A stretch of 64,000 nt of DNA from PFJX01 sp963713085 (GCA_963713085.1 CAVQKQ010000018.1:124001-188000); one strand, 5' to 3'. Positions 48,857-58,677 are shown, numbered from the stretch's first letter. Program-made: numbers and translations. The notes: a model not told the origin generated them from the letters alone.

Positions 48857-50950
48857 GTGGCACGCAAGACCCCTATCGAGCGCTATCGGAATATCGGCAT
48901 TTCGGCGCATATCGACGCCGGCAAGACCACCACGACCGAGCGCGTCCTGTTCTACACCGGCGTCAATCACAAGATCGGCGAGGTGCACGATGGCGCCGCC
49001 ACCATGGACTGGATGGAGCAGGAGCAGGAGCGTGGCATCACCATCACCTCCGCCGCGACCACCTGTTTCTGGAAGGGTATGGATCTGTCCTTGCCCGAGC
49101 ATCGCGTCAACATCATCGATACCCCGGGCCACGTGGACTTCACCATCGAGGTGGAGCGCTCCATGCGGGTGCTGGACGGCGCCTGCATGGTCTACTGTGC
49201 CGTGGGCGGCGTGCAGCCCCAGTCCGAGACGGTGTGGCGCCAGGCCAACAAGTACGGCGTGCCGCGCCTTGCCTTCGTCAACAAGATGGACCGCCAGGGC
49301 GCCAACTTCTTCCGCGTCTACGAACAGATGCGCTCCCGCCTGAAGGCCAACCCCGTGCCGATCCAGGTGCCGATCGGTGCCGAGGACAAGTTCGAAGGCG
49401 TGGTGGATCTGGTCAAGATGAAGTCCATCATCTGGGACGAGGCTTCCCAGGGCATGAAGTTTGAGTACGGCGAGATTCCGGCCGACCTGGTCGACACCTG
49501 CAATGAGTGGCGCGAGAAGATGGTCGAGGCTGCGGCCGAGGCCAACGAAGAGTTGATGAACAAGTACCTGGAAGAGGGCGACCTCAGCGAGGCGGAAATC
49601 AAGCAGGCCTTGCGCACCCGCACCATCGCCGGCGAAATTGTGCCCATGCTGTGCGGCTCCGCGTTCAAGAACAAGGGCGTGCAGGCCATGCTGGACGCGG
49701 TGATCGACTACATGCCGTCGCCGATTGATATTCCTCCGGTCAAGTGCGAAACCGAAAACGGTGAACCCACGGAGCGCCCCGCCAGCGACGATGCACCTTT
49801 TTCCGCGTTGGCCTTCAAGATCATGACCGACCCCTATGTCGGTCAGCTCACCTTCTTCCGTGTCTATTCCGGGACGGTGAGCGCGGGCGACACCATCTAC
49901 AACTCGGTCAAGGGCAAGAAGGACCGCCTGGGCCGCATCCTGCAGATGCACGCCAACAACCGGGAAGAGATCAAGGAAGTTTGTGCGGGCGATATCGCCG
50001 CCGCTGTCGGTCTGAAAGACGCGATCACCGGCGATACCATTTGCGCGCTTGACAAGCCGGTCATTCTTGAACGCATGGTTTTCCCTGAGCCCGTGATTCA
50101 CGTGGCCGTGGAACCCAAGACCAAAGCCGACCAGGAAAAGATGGGTCTGGCGCTGAACCGTCTGGCCCAGGAAGACCCGTCCTTCCGCGTGCGCACCGAC
50201 GAGGAGTCCGGTCAGACCATCATCTCCGGCATGGGCGAGCTGCACCTGGAAATCCTGGTGGATCGCATGAAGCGCGAATTCAGCGTCGAGGCCAATGTGG
50301 GCGCGCCCCAGGTGGCCTATCGCGAAGCCATCAAAAAGCCGGTCGAGCAGGAGGGCAAGTTCGTCAAGCAGTCCGGCGGCAAGGGCCAATACGGCCACGT
50401 CTGGCTGAAGATGGAGCCAAACGAGGCCGGCAAGGGCTATGAATTCGTGGATGCCATCAAGGGCGGCACCGTGCCACGCGAGTACATTCCCGCCGTGGAC
50501 AAGGGCCTGCAGGAAGCGCTCAACAACGGCGTCCTGGCGGGTTTCCCGGTGGTGGACGTGAAGGTCACACTGTTCGACGGTTCCTACCACGAGGTGGACT
50601 CCTCCGAGCAGGCCTTCAAGATGGCCGCCATCCTGGGCTTCAAGGAAGGCATGCGCAAAGCCAGTCCCGCCCTGCTCGAGCCGATGATGGCCGTCGAGGT
50701 CGAGACCCCGGAAGACTACATGGGCGACGTGATGGGTGACCTGAACCGCCGTCGCGGCATCATCCAGGGTATGGACGATCTGCCTGTGGGCAAGTCCATC
50801 AAGGCCGAGGTGCCGCTAGCCGAGATGTTCGGCTATTCCACCGATCTGCGTTCCATGTCACAGGGGCGCGCGACCTACACTATGGAATTCAAGCATTATT
50901 CCGAAGCGCCCAAGAGCGTTGCCGAAACCGTGATCAACAGCAGAAAGTGA
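48857..50950 (+). CDS. fusA: translation elongation factor G
   Basis: GTPase driving tRNA-mRNA translocation and, with RRF, ribosome recycling; 697 aa. G1 ISAHIDAGKTTTTERVL, switch I ERGITITSAATT, G3 DTPGHVDFTIEVERS and G4 NKMDR are present. Domains II-V follow, with GMGELHLEILVDRMKREF and the domain IV tip SGGKGQYGHVWLKMEP. ATG 48857 (MARKTPIERYRNIGISAHID) is preceded by AAAGGAAA. The second tuf gene begins 15 bp later. Confidence 0.98.
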   Translation: MARKTPIERYRNIGISAHIDAGKTTTTERVLFYTGVNHKIGEVHDGAATMDWMEQEQERGITITSAATTCFWKGMDLSLPEHRVNIIDTPGHVDFTIEVERSMRVLDGACMVYCAVGGVQPQSETVWRQANKYGVPRLAFVNKMDRQGANFFRVYEQMRSRLKANPVPIQVPIGAEDKFEGVVDLVKMKSIIWDEASQGMKFEYGEIPADLVDTCNEWREKMVEAAAEANEELMNKYLEEGDLSEAEIKQALRTRTIAGEIVPMLCGSAFKNKGVQAMLDAVIDYMPSPIDIPPVKCETENGEPTERPASDDAPFSALAFKIMTDPYVGQLTFFRVYSGTVSAGDTIYNSVKGKKDRLGRILQMHANNREEIKEVCAGDIAAAVGLKDAITGDTICALDKPVILERMVFPEPVIHVAVEPKTKADQEKMGLALNRLAQEDPSFRVRTDEESGQTIISGMGELHLEILVDRMKREFSVEANVGAPQVAYREAIKKPVEQEGKFVKQSGGKGQYGHVWLKMEPNEAGKGYEFVDAIKGGTVPREYIPAVDKGLQEALNNGVLAGFPVVDVKVTLFDGSYHEVDSSEQAFKMAAILGFKEGMRKASPALLEPMMAVEVETPEDYMGDVMGDLNRRRGIIQGMDDLPVGKSIKAEVPLAEMFGYSTDLRSMSQGRATYTMEFKHYSEAPKSVAETVINSRK

Positions 50951-50965
50951 TTGAGGTAAAAAGAA

Positions 50966-52156
<1,191 letters not shown>

Positions 52157-52169
52157 CCAAGGCCTGAAC

Positions 52170-52481
52170 ATGTCCAGTCAAAAAATCCGTATCCGGCTCA
52201 AGGCCTACGATTACAAGCTGATCGACCAGTCCGCCATGGAGATCGTCGATACCGCCAAGCGTACCGGTGCCGTGGTCAAGGGGCCCGTGCCCCTTCCCAC
52301 CTCCATCGAACGCTTCGATATCCTGCGTTCCCCCCATGTAAACAAGACCTCCATGGATCAGTTGGAGATCCGAACCCACAAGCGCCTGATGGACATCATC
52401 GATCCCACCGACAAGACGGTGGATGCCCTGATGAAGCTTGATCTCCCCGCCGGTGTGGACGTAGAGATCAAGCTGCAGTAA
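52170..52481 (+). CDS. rpsJ: 30S ribosomal protein S10
   Basis: Ribosomal protein and NusE component of antitermination complexes, binding NusB and NusG. The 103-aa sequence has IRIRLKAYDYKLIDQSAMEIVDTAKRTGA and GPVPLPTSIERFDILRSPHVNKTSMDQLEIRTHKRL. It starts 13 bp after tuf copy 2, so the str and S10 operons are joined without a visible terminator. A hairpin lies downstream before rplC. Confidence 0.98.
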   Translation: MSSQKIRIRLKAYDYKLIDQSAMEIVDTAKRTGAVVKGPVPLPTSIERFDILRSPHVNKTSMDQLEIRTHKRLMDIIDPTDKTVDALMKLDLPAGVDVEIKLQ

Positions 52482-52497
52482 CCGGTTTGACAAGGCC

Positions 52498-52518
52498 CGA
52501 GGGAGCCTCGATCCCTCG
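52498..52518 (+). repeat. hairpin between rpsJ and rplC
   Basis: CGAGGGA (52498-52504) and TCCCTCG (52512-52518) form a perfect 7-bp stem with a 7-nt loop, followed by AATTTT, within the 92-bp rpsJ-rplC gap. Confidence 0.5.
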
Positions 52519-52573
52519 AATTTTGAATATTGCCGGCCAATTGAAGTCGGCGCCTTATGAAGGAAACTAGAAA

Positions 52574-53218
52574 ATGAGTCTAGGCCTTGTTGGTCGCAAG
52601 ATCGGCATGACCCGCATTTTCACCGACGATGGTGTGTCCATCCCGGTGACCGTGCTGGATGTGTCGAACAATCGCGTCAGCCAAATCAAGACGTCGGGCA
52701 GTGACGGCTACAGCGCGCTGCAGGTCGCCTACGGCAGCCGCAAGGCCAGCCGCATCACCAAGCCCGTCGCGGGCCACCTTGCCAAGGCGAGCGTGGAGGC
52801 TGCCGTCGGCATGACCGAATTCCGTGTCGACGCCGATGTGGCGGCCCAGTATCAGCCGGGCAGTGCCATCACTGTGGAAATCTTCCAGCCGGGACAGATC
52901 GTCGATGTGTCTGGTATGACGCAAGGTAAAGGCTTCGCCGGCACCATCAAGCGTCACCATTTCAGCTCGCAGCGTGCCTCCCACGGCAACTCTCGGTCCC
53001 ACAACGTGCCCGGCTCCATCGGCCAGGCCCAGGATCCCGGCCGTATCTTCCCCGGCAAGCGCATGTCCGGCCATCTGGGCGCGGTGAACCGTACCATCCA
53101 GAACCTGGAAATTGTGCGCGTTGATGCCGAGCGTCAATTGCTGCTGGTGAAGGGGGCTGTCCCCGGCGCCAAGGGCGGCGATGTGCTGGTGCGTCCCGCA
53201 GTGAAAGGAGCCGCGTGA
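52574..53218 (+). CDS. rplC: 50S ribosomal protein L3
   Basis: Early assembly protein near the peptidyl-transferase centre, 214 aa. The protein contains GLVGRKIGMTRIFTDDGVSIPVTVL and the long extension GFAGTIKRHHFSSQRASHGNSRSHNVPGSIGQAQDPGRIFPGKRMSGHLG that reaches into 23S rRNA, including a Gln in the SIGQ motif methylated in E. coli. ATG 52574 follows AAGGAAAC. The stop overlaps the start of rplD by one base. Confidence 0.98.
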   Translation: MSLGLVGRKIGMTRIFTDDGVSIPVTVLDVSNNRVSQIKTSGSDGYSALQVAYGSRKASRITKPVAGHLAKASVEAAVGMTEFRVDADVAAQYQPGSAITVEIFQPGQIVDVSGMTQGKGFAGTIKRHHFSSQRASHGNSRSHNVPGSIGQAQDPGRIFPGKRMSGHLGAVNRTIQNLEIVRVDAERQLLLVKGAVPGAKGGDVLVRPAVKGAA

Positions 53219-53841
53219 TGGACCTGAAGCTGATCAATGGCCAAGGCCAGGATGCCGGCGCCGTGAGCGCGGCGGACAGCCTGTTCGCCCGTGAATACAA
53301 TGAAGCCCTGGTGCATCAACTGGTTACCGCCTACATGGCCAATGCCCGTACCGGGGATCGCGCCCAGCTGACCCGCGCGGAAGTGCGCCACAGCACCAAG
53401 AAGCCTTTCAAGCAGAAGGGCACCGGCCGCGCCCGCGCCGGCATGACCTCTTCACCGATCTGGCGTGGCGGCGGCCGCACCTTCCCGAACAAGCCGGACG
53501 AGAACTTCTCCCAGAAGGTCAACCGCAAGATGTACCGTGCCGGCATGGCTACCATTCTGTCCCGCCTGGCTGCCGATGGTCGCTTGAGCGTGGTCGAGGA
53601 TCTCGGAGTCGACTCCCCAAAGACCAGGATACTGGCCGGCAAGCTCAAGGACATGGGTATCAACGACCGGGTGCTGATCATCTCCCCCGTGGTTGACGAC
53701 AACCTCTGGCTTTCCGCTCGCAACATGCACAACGTGCTGGTGCTGGAGCCGCAGCAGGCCGATCCCGTCAGCCTTATCCGTTTCGACCGCGTCCTGATTA
53801 CCCGTGAGGCGGTCAAATCCTTCGAGGAGATGTACGCATGA
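53218..53841 (+). CDS. rplD: 50S ribosomal protein L4
   Basis: Lines the exit tunnel and represses the S10 operon in E. coli. The 207-aa protein contains the tunnel loop region KKPFKQKGTGRARAGMTSSPIWRGGGRTFPNKP. ATG 53218 has AAAGGAG 8 bp upstream and is favoured over GTG 53215. rplW overlaps its stop by 4 bp. Confidence 0.98.
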   Translation: MDLKLINGQGQDAGAVSAADSLFAREYNEALVHQLVTAYMANARTGDRAQLTRAEVRHSTKKPFKQKGTGRARAGMTSSPIWRGGGRTFPNKPDENFSQKVNRKMYRAGMATILSRLAADGRLSVVEDLGVDSPKTRILAGKLKDMGINDRVLIISPVVDDNLWLSARNMHNVLVLEPQQADPVSLIRFDRVLITREAVKSFEEMYA

Positions 53842-54149
53842 ACGCCGTGCCGATGAAAGAGGAGCGTCTGCTCCAGGTCATCCTCGCCCCGGTCATCTCC
53901 GAGAAGGCGACCATGCTTGCCGACAAGCGCGAGCAGGTTGTGTTCCGCGTGGTCCCCAGTGCCACCAAGCCCGAGATCAAGGCCGCCGTGGAACTGCTGT
54001 TCAAGGTCCAGGTGAAGGACGTGAAGGTCGCCAACGTGAAGGGAAAGGTCAAGCGCTTCGGCCGATTCTTCGGTCAGCGTTCCAACTGGAAGAAGGCCTA
54101 TGTCTGCCTGAAGCCCGGTCAAGAACTCAACTTCGCGGCAGGAGAATAA
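53838..54149 (+). CDS. rplW: 50S ribosomal protein L23
   Basis: Exit-site protein that docks trigger factor and SRP. The 103-aa sequence contains LLQVILAPVISEKATMLADKREQVVFRVVPSATKPEIKAAVELLF and KRFGRFFGQRSNWKKAYVCLKPGQEL. It starts at the ATGA overlapping the rplD stop. The alternative start at internal ATG (MKEERLLQV, five codons later) cannot be excluded. Confidence 0.97.
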   Translation: MNAVPMKEERLLQVILAPVISEKATMLADKREQVVFRVVPSATKPEIKAAVELLFKVQVKDVKVANVKGKVKRFGRFFGQRSNWKKAYVCLKPGQELNFAAGE

Positions 54150-54152
54150 GCC

Positions 54153-54977
54153 ATGCTGGTTAAAGTCAAACCTACTTCCGCCGGCCGTCGCGCCGTCGTC
54201 AAGGTGGTCACGCCCGGTTTGCACAAAGGCAAGCCGGTGGCCGCCTTGGTGGAAAAGCAGAATCGCAAGGCTGGCCGCAACAACAACGGCCATATCACTA
54301 CCCGCCACATCGGTGGTGGCCACAAGCAGCACTACCGCATTGTCGACTTCAAGCGCAAAAAGGACGGCATCGCCGCCAAGGTCGAGCGTATCGAATACGA
54401 TCCGAACCGTAGCGCCCACATCGCCCTGTTGTGCTACGCCGACGGCGAGCGCCGTTACATCATCGCGCCGCGCGGCGTCGAGGTCGGCGCCCAGTTGATG
54501 AGCGGCGCCGAGGCCCCAATCAAGTCCGGCAACTGCCTGCCCCTGCGCAACATCCCAGTGGGTTCCACCATCCATTGCATCGAAATGATGCCGGGCAAGG
54601 GCGCCCAGATCGCCCGTTCCGCCGGCGCCAGCGTCCAACTGCTGGCAAGGGAAGGCAGCTACGCCCAGTTGCGTCTGCGCTCCGGCGAGATCCGCAAGGT
54701 GCACATTGATTGCCGCGCCACCCTGGGTGAAGTGGGTAACGAGGAGCATAGCCTGCGTTCCATCGGCAAGGCCGGCGCCATGCGTTGGCGCGGTGTTCGT
54801 CCGACGGTGCGAGGCGTCGCCATGAACCCGGTCGACCACCCCCATGGCGGTGGCGAAGGCCGGACCGGCGAGGGTCGCGTCCCGGTTACCCCTTGGGGCG
54901 TGCCCACCAAGGGCTACCGTACCCGCAACAACAAGCGCACCGACAGCATGATCGTGCGTCGCCGTTACAAAGCGTAA
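54153..54977 (+). CDS. rplB: 50S ribosomal protein L2
   Basis: Highly conserved protein near the peptidyl-transferase centre, 274 aa. It includes RNNNGHITTRHIGGGHKQHYRIVDFKR and the C-terminal MNPVDHPHGGGEGRTGEGRVPVTPWGVPTKGYRTRNNKRTD with the conserved histidine. It starts 3 bp after the rplW stop, with GGAG upstream. rpsS follows 13 bp later. Confidence 0.98.
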   Translation: MLVKVKPTSAGRRAVVKVVTPGLHKGKPVAALVEKQNRKAGRNNNGHITTRHIGGGHKQHYRIVDFKRKKDGIAAKVERIEYDPNRSAHIALLCYADGERRYIIAPRGVEVGAQLMSGAEAPIKSGNCLPLRNIPVGSTIHCIEMMPGKGAQIARSAGASVQLLAREGSYAQLRLRSGEIRKVHIDCRATLGEVGNEEHSLRSIGKAGAMRWRGVRPTVRGVAMNPVDHPHGGGEGRTGEGRVPVTPWGVPTKGYRTRNNKRTDSMIVRRRYKA

Positions 54978-54990
54978 GAGGTAAGTAGAT

Positions 54991-55269
54991 ATGGCTCGTT
55001 CCGTAAAAAAAGGCCCCTTCGTTGACGGGCATCTAATGAGTAAAGTCCTGGCTGCGGTCGCGGTCAGCGACAAGAAGCCGATCAAGACCTGGTCGCGGCG
55101 TTCCACCATCCTGCCCGATTTCATCGGCTTGACCTTGGCGGTGCACAACGGAAAGCAACACATCCCTGTGTTCGTATCCGAAAACATGGTTGGCCATAAG
55201 CTCGGCGAATTCGCCATGACCCGTACCTTCAAGGGTCATGCCGCCGACAAAAAGACCAAGAAGAAATAA
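54991..55269 (+). CDS. rpsS: 30S ribosomal protein S19
   Basis: 30S head protein that forms a complex with S13. The 92-aa sequence starts MARSVKKGPFVDGHLMSKV and includes KTWSRRSTILPDFIGLTLAVHNGKQHIPVFVSENMVGHKLGEFAMTRTFKGHAADKK. GAGGT lies a few bases upstream. Standard position between rplB and rplV. Confidence 0.98.
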   Translation: MARSVKKGPFVDGHLMSKVLAAVAVSDKKPIKTWSRRSTILPDFIGLTLAVHNGKQHIPVFVSENMVGHKLGEFAMTRTFKGHAADKKTKKK

Positions 55270-55280
55270 GGAGAGCAGCG

Positions 55281-55610
55281 ATGCAAGTATCAGCAATTCT
55301 GCGCGGCACGCGGCTTTCCGCCCAAAAGGCCCGTTTGGTGGCCGACTTGGTGCGTGGCAAACCGGTGGACCAGGCGCTCAACATCCTCACCTTCTCCCCC
55401 CAGAAGGCCGCCTTCACGATCAAGAAGGTGCTCGAGTCCGCCATCGCCAATGCCGAGCACAACGAAGGCGCGGACATCGACGAATTGAAGGTGCAAACCA
55501 TCTACGTCGACCAGGGCGCAAGCCTGAAGCGCTTCACCGCTCGTGCCAAAGGCCGTGGCAATCGCATCATCAAACCCACCTGTCACATCACCGTGACGGT
55601 TGGCGACTGA
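55281..55610 (+). CDS. rplV: 50S ribosomal protein L22
   Basis: Lines the exit tunnel opposite L4. The 109-aa protein contains ILRGTRLSAQKARLVADLVRGKPVDQALNIL and the tunnel beta-hairpin with FTARAKGRGNRIIKPTCHITVTV. GGAG precedes ATG 55281. No resistance-type deletion is seen in the hairpin tip. Confidence 0.98.
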   Translation: MQVSAILRGTRLSAQKARLVADLVRGKPVDQALNILTFSPQKAAFTIKKVLESAIANAEHNEGADIDELKVQTIYVDQGASLKRFTARAKGRGNRIIKPTCHITVTVGD

Positions 55611-55620
55611 AGGAAGGCAC

Positions 55621-56325
55621 ATGGGACAGAAGATTCATCCGACCGGTTTCCGGTTGAGCGTCAACAAGGGCTGGACCTCCAAATGGTTCGCCAACAACAA
55701 GAACTATTCGAGCATCCTGGTTGAAGACATCAAGGTACGTGCCTTCCTCAAAAAGAAGCTCGCCCATGCCTCCATCAGCCGGATCGTGATCGAGCGCCCG
55801 GCCAAGAACGCACGTATCACCCTGTTCTCGGCGCGCCCCGGTGTCGTGATCGGCAAGAAGGGCGAGGACATCGAGGCGCTGCGCCGCCAACTAAACGCCA
55901 TGATGTCCGTGCCCGTCACCCTGAACATCGAGGAAGTGCGCAAGCCCGAGACCGATGCCCAGCTGATTGCCGACTCTATCGCCAACCAGCTGGAAAAGCG
56001 GATCATGTTCCGTCGCGCGATGAAGCGCGCCATGCAGAACGCCATGCGCTTCGGTGCCCAGGGTATCAAGGTCATGTCTGCCGGTCGCCTGAACGGTGCC
56101 GAGATCGCCCGTACCGAGTGGTATCGCGAAGGCCGCGTGCCGCTCCATACCCTGCGTGCCGACATCGACTACGGCTTCTCCGAGGCCAGCACCACCTACG
56201 GCATCATCGGGATCAAGGTCTGGGTATACAAGGGCGAGGCCCTGGGCCGCGGCGACAAGCCGGTGGCCGCGCCCGAGCCCGAACGTCGGCCGCGTCGTCC
56301 GGCTGCACGGGCAGGAAAGGAGTAA
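55621..56325 (+). CDS. rpsC: 30S ribosomal protein S3
   Basis: mRNA entry-site protein with helicase activity, 234 aa. It starts MGQKIHPTGFRLSVNKGWTSKWFAN and carries the KH motif VVIGKKGEDIEALRRQL. The basic tail (RRPRRPAARAGKE) is extended. ATG 55621 is set by the GQKIHP start and AAGGAA upstream; an in-frame ATG at 55600 inside rplV is rejected. rplP follows 6 bp later. Confidence 0.98.
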   Translation: MGQKIHPTGFRLSVNKGWTSKWFANNKNYSSILVEDIKVRAFLKKKLAHASISRIVIERPAKNARITLFSARPGVVIGKKGEDIEALRRQLNAMMSVPVTLNIEEVRKPETDAQLIADSIANQLEKRIMFRRAMKRAMQNAMRFGAQGIKVMSAGRLNGAEIARTEWYREGRVPLHTLRADIDYGFSEASTTYGIIGIKVWVYKGEALGRGDKPVAAPEPERRPRRPAARAGKE

Positions 56326-56331
56326 ACGAAC

Positions 56332-56748
56332 ATGCTGCAACCCGCACGCAGGAAATACCGCAAGGAGCAGAAGGGCCGCAATACCGGCCTGGCTACCCGC
56401 GGCGCCCAGGTCAGCTTCGGTGAATTCGGTTTGAAGGCCATCGGCCGCGGTCGTCTGACGGCACGCCAGATCGAATCCGCGCGTCGCGCCATGACCCGTC
56501 ATATCAAACGGGGCGGCCGCATCTGGATCCGGATCTTCCCGGACAAGCCCATCTCCCACAAACCCGCCGAAGTCCGCATGGGCAATGGCAAGGGTAACCC
56601 GGAATACTGGGTCGCCGAGATCCAGCCCGGCAAGGTGTTGTACGAAATGGAAGGCGTGGATGAAGTCGTGGCGCGGGAGGCATTCCGCCTGGCCGCCGCC
56701 AAGCTGCCCATTGCCACCGCATTTGTCAGCCGTCACTTTGGGATGTGA
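56332..56748 (+). CDS. rplP: 50S ribosomal protein L16
   Basis: Organises the A-site region of 23S rRNA, 138 aa. The protein starts MLQPARRKYRKEQKGRN and contains GEFGLKAIGRGRLTARQIESARRAMTRHIKRGGRIWIRIFPDKPIS, with the arginine in GRGRLT where the 3-hydroxyl-arginine modification occurs in E. coli. AGGAG precedes ATG 56332. rpmC starts 5 bp after its stop. Confidence 0.98.
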   Translation: MLQPARRKYRKEQKGRNTGLATRGAQVSFGEFGLKAIGRGRLTARQIESARRAMTRHIKRGGRIWIRIFPDKPISHKPAEVRMGNGKGNPEYWVAEIQPGKVLYEMEGVDEVVAREAFRLAAAKLPIATAFVSRHFGM

Positions 56749-56753
56749 GCAAG

Positions 56754-56954
56754 ATGAAAGCGACAGAACTTCGTAGCAAGGGCGTGGAAGCGCTCAAGCA
56801 GGAAATCAAGGATTTGTTGCGTGCCCAGTTCAGCGTGCGCATGCAGCTTTCCACCCAGCAAACCAACAAGACCCACGAACTTCGCAAGATTCGGCGTGAC
56901 ATTGCGCGGGCGCGCACCATCATGCATGAAACGAAGTCCAAGGCTGGCAACTGA
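56754..56954 (+). CDS. rpmC: 50S ribosomal protein L29
   Basis: Small two-helix protein at the tunnel exit, 66 aa. The sequence has MKATELRSKGVEALKQEIKDLLRAQFSVRMQLSTQQ and HELRKIRRDIARARTIMHE. ATG 56754 follows GAGCAAG; a GTG at 56745 would overlap rplP and is less likely. Its stop overlaps the rpsQ start by one base. Confidence 0.97.
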   Translation: MKATELRSKGVEALKQEIKDLLRAQFSVRMQLSTQQTNKTHELRKIRRDIARARTIMHETKSKAGN

Positions 56955-57238
56955 TGAGTGGCATGATGAACGAACAGCAAACTGCAAAAATCGTCCGAGC
57001 CCTGACCGGCAAGGTGGTAAGCGACAAGATGAACAAGACGGTGACGGTCCTGGTCGAGCGCAAGGTCAAGCACCCCCTGTACGGCAAGGTGATCCGTCTC
57101 TCCAAGAAATACCATGCCCATGATGAGAACAACGATTTCCATCCCGGTGACGTGGTGGTCATTGAGGAATGCCGCCCCCTTTCCAAGTCCAAGACCTGGA
57201 AGGTCACCCGCCTGGTCGAGAAGGCCCAGTTGGTCTAA
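56954..57238 (+). CDS. rpsQ: 30S ribosomal protein S17
   Basis: Primary 16S rRNA-binding protein with an OB fold, 94 aa. The core has RALTGKVVSDKMNKTVTVLVERKVKHPLYGKVIRLSKKYHAHDENN and GDVVVIEECRPLSKSKTWKV. The N terminus (MSGMMNEQQTAKIV) is a few residues longer than E. coli, so starts at the later ATGs (MMNEQ) are possible. Last gene before the internal promoter in front of rplN. Confidence 0.97.
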   Translation: MSGMMNEQQTAKIVRALTGKVVSDKMNKTVTVLVERKVKHPLYGKVIRLSKKYHAHDENNDFHPGDVVVIEECRPLSKSKTWKVTRLVEKAQLV

Positions 57239-57258
57239 GCGGTAATCGAAATTAGCGG

Positions 57259-57287
57259 TTGCAGCAGATAAGTGCCGCCGATATAAT
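57259..57287 (+). promoter_or_regulatory. internal promoter splitting the S10 and spc gene sets
   Basis: TTGCAG (57259-57264), 17-bp spacer, perfect TATAAT (57282-57287) in the 188-bp gap between rpsQ and rplN. This is the place of the E. coli spc promoter. About 140 nt of leader precede rplN. Confidence 0.82.
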
Positions 57288-57426
57288 TGCGGTCTTTTTT
57301 CGACGTGTGGTTGCATTTTCACAGCCACGCAAATTCTGAAACGACGCGAACGGGCTCTGCCCTGGAGCGTAACCCGAACGGGATCCAAAACTGCCGGCCT
57401 CTGGCTTGGCAAGTTGGAGAGAGAAC

Positions 57427-57795
57427 ATGATCCAGATGCAATCCATGTTGGACGTGGCCGACAATACCGGTGCACGCGCGGTTATGTGCATCAAGGTGCT
57501 GGGTGGCTCGAAGCGCCGCTACGCCGGTGTTGGCGACATCATCAAGGTCACGATCAAGGATGCCGCCCCGCGCGGTCGTGTCAAGAAGGGCGACGTCTAT
57601 AGCGCCGTGGTGGTGCGTACCGCCAAGGGTGTGCGTCGTCCCGACGGTTCCTTGATCAAATTCGATAAAAACGCGGCCGTGCTGCTCAACAACAAGCTTG
57701 AGCCCATCGGCACCCGTATCTTCGGCCCCGTTACCCGGGAACTGCGTACCGAGCGATTCATGAAGATCGTCTCGCTGGCGCCTGAAGTGCTGTAA
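57427..57795 (+). CDS. rplN: 50S ribosomal protein L14
   Basis: Intersubunit-bridge protein of 122 aa, also the docking site of RsfS. The protein starts MIQMQSMLDVADNTGARAVMCIKVLGG and includes KVTIKDAAPRGRVKKGDVYSAVVVRTAKGVRRPDGS and ARELRTERFMKI-type end (TRELRTERFMKIVSLAPEVL). The MIQMQS start sets ATG 57427, with GGAGAGAG upstream. First gene of the spc set. Confidence 0.98.
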   Translation: MIQMQSMLDVADNTGARAVMCIKVLGGSKRRYAGVGDIIKVTIKDAAPRGRVKKGDVYSAVVVRTAKGVRRPDGSLIKFDKNAAVLLNNKLEPIGTRIFGPVTRELRTERFMKIVSLAPEVL

Positions 57796-57805
57796 GGAGA
57801 TCACC

Positions 57806-58120
57806 ATGCGCAAAATTCGCAAGGGCGATGAGGTCATAGTTCTGACCGGTAAAGACAAGGGCAAGCGCGGCACTGTGTTGCGGGTGCTGGAGGCGGGCCT
57901 GGTGGTGGAGGGGGTAAACCGTGTGCGCAAGGCGGTCAAACCCAATCCCATGCGCGGCACCACCGGTGGTTTCACGGATAAGGACATGCCCATCCATATT
58001 TCCAATGTGGCGCTGTTCAACCCTGTCACAAGCAAGGGCGACCGCGTAGGGATCAAAACGCTGGAGGATGGGCGCATGGTGCGTTTCTTCAAGTCCAACG
58101 GCGAAGTAGTGGATGCGTAA
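57806..58120 (+). CDS. rplX: 50S ribosomal protein L24
   Basis: Assembly-initiator protein with a KOW motif, 104 aa: MRKIRKGDEVIVLTGKDKGKRGTVLRVLEAGLVVEGVNRVRKAVKPNP. In E. coli L24 nucleates 50S assembly on 23S domain I. AAGGAG precedes ATG 57806. rplE starts 10 bp later. Confidence 0.98.
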   Translation: MRKIRKGDEVIVLTGKDKGKRGTVLRVLEAGLVVEGVNRVRKAVKPNPMRGTTGGFTDKDMPIHISNVALFNPVTSKGDRVGIKTLEDGRMVRFFKSNGEVVDA

Positions 58121-58130
58121 GGGGTAAGAC

Positions 58131-58670
58131 ATGGCGCGTATGTACGATTTCTACAAAGACACCGTGGTCAAGCAATTGACCGACCGGTTCGGCTACAAGT
58201 CCCCGATGCAGGTCCCGCGCATCTCCAAGATCACGCTGAACATGGGCGTCGGCGAGGCGGTAGGCGATAAGAAGGTCATGGAGCATGCAGTGGCCGACAT
58301 GACCAAGATCGCCGGGCAAAAGCCGGTTGTTACCCTGTCACGCAAATCCATTGCCGGTTTCAAGATTCGTGACCACTACCCCGTAGGCTGCATGGTGACC
58401 CTGCGCCGCGAGCAGATGTACGAATTCCTGGATCGTCTAATCAGTGTCGCCATTCCCCGGATCCGTGACTTCCGCGGTGTTGGCGGAAAGGGATTCGACG
58501 GACGCGGCAATTACAGCATGGGTGTCAAGGAACAGATCATCTTCCCGGAAATCGAGTACGAGAAGATCGATACGCTCCGTGGCATGAATATCACGATCAC
58601 GACCACCGCCACGAGCGATGAAGAGGCCAAGGCCTTGCTGGCGGCGTTCAAGTTTCCTTTCAAGAATTGA
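58131..58670 (+). CDS. rplE: 50S ribosomal protein L5
   Basis: Binds 5S rRNA and contacts S13 in the bridge to the small subunit, 179 aa. The sequence includes NMGVGEAVGDKKVMEHAVADMTKIAGQKPVVTLSRKSIAGFKIRD, PVGCMVTLRREQMYEFLDRL and DFRGVGGKGFDGRGNYSMGVKEQIIFPEI. ATG 58131 has AAGGGG upstream. rpsN follows after 7 bp. Confidence 0.98.
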   Translation: MARMYDFYKDTVVKQLTDRFGYKSPMQVPRISKITLNMGVGEAVGDKKVMEHAVADMTKIAGQKPVVTLSRKSIAGFKIRDHYPVGCMVTLRREQMYEFLDRLISVAIPRIRDFRGVGGKGFDGRGNYSMGVKEQIIFPEIEYEKIDTLRGMNITITTTATSDEEAKALLAAFKFPFKN

Positions 58671-58677
58671 GGTTGCG

